Shown piece by piece: positions 61,601 to 64,000 of a DNA stretch of 64,000 nucleotides. Position numbers and translations under genes: made by a program. The stretch's first letter is position 1. Each line of letters begins with the position of its first letter. The DNA is from Gnetum montanum (lineage: Eukaryota > Streptophyta > Gnetopsida > Gnetales > Gnetaceae). The stretch spans positions 1,091,208 through 1,155,207 of the forward strand of contig MNCI01009519.1 in NCBI GenBank assembly GCA_015680685.1. Direction: 5' to 3'. Below the pieces are notes generated by a model. It saw only the letters and a program-made list of their open reading frames with translations, made no database searches and was not told the origin of the DNA.

Positions 61601-63971
61601 GCTAAGGAGTCATCTATAAGGTAGCAACCCTGTTGGTGTTCCATTGTTGTGGATAGGTTGAAATTTCATCCTACATTAATGGAGTAGGTGGTAATTGAGT
61701 TGAGGATGGAGAGACATGAGCAAAAGGATGAAGAGGATAATGAGGAAATGGGAATTCCCCTCCTTGATATTGGGATCTATAGTAATCAAGAGGGTGGTAG
61801 TGATGCTAGAATGAAGCATGACTACAAGATTCATGTAGAGACATGGATTGTTGAACATAGTACCCATATGGATTAAGCTACTAGTAATGGTACTTCTACC
61901 TTGGTGGTGGCATCTCCCATGACTTTTGGTGCTTCCACTAATGATATTACTCATAAGGTTATAGTGGAGCTTCACTCAGATAGTAGCCTTGTTGTTGATG
62001 GAACTACCTAGGATTGCGTTGAGGATGAGGCAACCATTTGGATGCTTGCCTTCTTACTAGTTTAGGATTTAGAGAATACACCCTAAACTCCTACAAGTGT
62101 GACACCATAGGACAACATCCCTTAAAATGTTCATATTCATAGATGTTACATCCACTATCATCATCTAATTTGGATTCCATAACCTCCTCCACTATAGCCA
62201 CCTTGTCCTTACTCCTTTGGTGGGCACATTCAGCTTCTTTCCTTCTCCTACGATCACGAGCACTACTTTGCCCTTTGGATTCCTCTCATATTTTTATAGT
62301 AGTTTGGAACTTCTCATCCAAAGAGTTCCACATTTTTTCTACCTTAGTTGATTTTTCAGAAATAGATTTTTGAATTGGCAAGGTATTTTACTACACCACT
62401 TCATCAAGTGATGCCTCCTTCTCATTGTCACAAAATCGAACATCCCTTTTATGGATGTAAGGATCCTAGTCATACTCTTCTACACTTTCCTTTTTTCTCA
62501 ACTATCTTTATTTTTTGGCAACCTTCTCAATAAGCCTTTGGATTTGATGAAGTCTTAGTTTTAAAATTCTTCCTTGGGCATAGACCCTAAGAGTTCTTCT
62601 TATTTCTATGTGGAGCCCATCTATGATATGGCAAAGCTTCTTTTTAAGAATAACCATGGCTAGGACATATATGCAAGAGAGAATAGTACCTATCCATGGC
62701 TGCATCCAAGGATTCATGTATTCCCTATTTTCAGCCTTAGATCTGATTTCTCATAACACTCAGGAGTACATTTGATACTTTTCAGTGAAGAGCTCAAGCA
62801 TCATACTCCATTAATAGATTGATTCTCACTCCAAAGACTAGTACCAACATTCAGCTTCCTTAATTAGTGTCCTTGGAAACAACTTTAACTTTTTCCATTC
62901 ATTTTTTATGTTTTGCAAGGCATAGGCATTGTAAAAGGCTTGAAGATGGTTTTGTGAATTTAAGTTGTATCCCTGTTTAAACATAAGGACATTGTTCATA
63001 TCCAACTACTTAATTTTTCTATCTTTCACATGTCTCATTGGGATCCTCATGGCCTCTATAATTTTCAACATGTTCCTTGTTGTGAGCAAAGGCTCATCAT
63101 GGTCATAGACTCTGTGATGCCCATGATGCCCATGATGTCCTTAGCTATCCATTCTTTCATGGTGGTGGGCCTCCCTTCATTGGCCATGCCCTTGGTCTCT
63201 ACTACTATGGTAGGCCCTATAATCATCTCTATCTTTTCAGTTACCTCCATCATGGTCACATCCTCTATGACTTCAGTTAGAGCTAGAGGAGGAAGAAGAA
63301 AATGTTGAAGGTGAAGAGTAGGAGGAAGAGCTCATACCATCAAGGTGCTTTCTACCCCTTCTTCTTCAATCATGATAATGATTATCATGTCTATCCATGT
63401 TCCTTCCTTGAATCCCATCTTTGAACCCCCCATGGTCATGGGATCCATTCTTGACAGAATTAGGATTATTTACAGTGGACTGTAAATTTTGGTTTAAGAC
63501 CCTCTTATCAAAGCCAATGGGAGGAGAGTTAGTGAATTAAGAATCCTTTGAGAAGGGATCCTCTCCATCTTTTTGGCCCAATAGAAATAAGGGGTTATTG
63601 AACCATTTCTTCTTCGATGCTTCATAATGCACCTCCTATTGTCGATCTTTCTTGCATTATGCTTTAGTGGGAGAATAGTCCCAATAGTCATGGTCCTGCA
63701 TAACATAGTTAGCATTGAGCCCCTAAATGCCCAAGGTCATAAGAGTTTAGGGTAGCATCATAGGAAATGATTGATTAGGAAACAACACAATGTTGTTCTC
63801 CTTGTCCCTCCATCATAACTATTCATCCTAGCGTAGGATGAAGGTGAAGTCTAGCACATACTTATTAGGATGAGTATATACCACTTTACATTATTGGGAC
63901 ACTTGTTGATTTGACCCTTCACATCTTTTCTTATTGGATGTATGCACAAATGATGATGAAGAGTCAGCCAT
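61601..63971 (-). pseudogene. Athila-like gag and linker of copy B
   Basis: ATG at 63971 gives a Ser-rich start (MADSSSSFVHTSNKKR). A Ser-rich tract is near 63330-63280. The capsid core at about 62990-62700 resembles copy C but is more decayed. The 62717-62508 stretch gives LCHIIDGLHIEIRRTL, like the matching block in copy C. The zinc-knuckle region near 62150-62100 is broken. The 61975-61676 stretch is the linker toward protease. The 5' LTR and primer site lie beyond the window. Confidence 0.72.
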
Positions 63972-64000
63972 GTGAGAAGAATCTATTTTAGAACTTGATA

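Overview
The window looks like intergenic DNA of a large-genome seed plant, most likely a gymnosperm. It is AT-rich and CpG-poor, packed with old nested LTR retrotransposons, and has one host gene, a three-exon R2R3-MYB. No rRNA, tRNA, CRISPR or bacterial-style features were seen. The species cannot be named from the sequence alone.

Layout. 1-968 is a reverse-strand LTR fragment of a Tat-like family, followed by a 156-base gap. 1336-8952 (+) is copy A of an Athila-like Ty3/gypsy family: pol, an internal promoter-like cassette, a downstream additional ORF (aORF) and the 3' LTR. 8953-9610 is a chromovirus integrase scrap. 9650-15195 (+) is a Tat-like element (LTR, decayed primer site, gag, protease); its RT, two RNase H domains and integrase resume at 24830-27782. 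Between these halves lie a minus-strand locus with preserved splice sites (15560-20279) and a ~190-bp tandem array (20540-24000), flanked by similar ~30-bp-period sequences. 27783-28584 is an LTR fragment identical over about 796 bp to the LTR at 31962. 28585-31800 holds two minisatellites in open frames.

31938-41937 is copy C of the Athila-like family: both LTRs, TGATGAG/CTCATCA termini, primer site and a 5-bp target duplication. It sits inside a chromovirus pol whose frame continues across the insertion, and it lacks the aORF. The chromovirus ends with an LTR near 44220. The MYB gene (44929-47363) follows in a CpG-rich island. 47490-51980 is non-coding with dispersed repeats. 51985 to the right edge (-) is copy B: 3' LTR, aORF, internal promoter-like cassette, pol and gag.

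The most unusual signal is the Athila-like family design. A sense ORF downstream of pol has a domain resembling the plant Transposase_32 family plus a long coiled coil. It is preceded in both copies by a TATA box and clustered CATCGACA/CATCAATG-type motifs like those in the LTR promoter. Decay of this ORF is dominated by amber (TAG) stops with almost no frameshifts, which fits C-to-T change at plant CHG methylation sites. All element coordinates are approximate unless a terminal motif fixes them.
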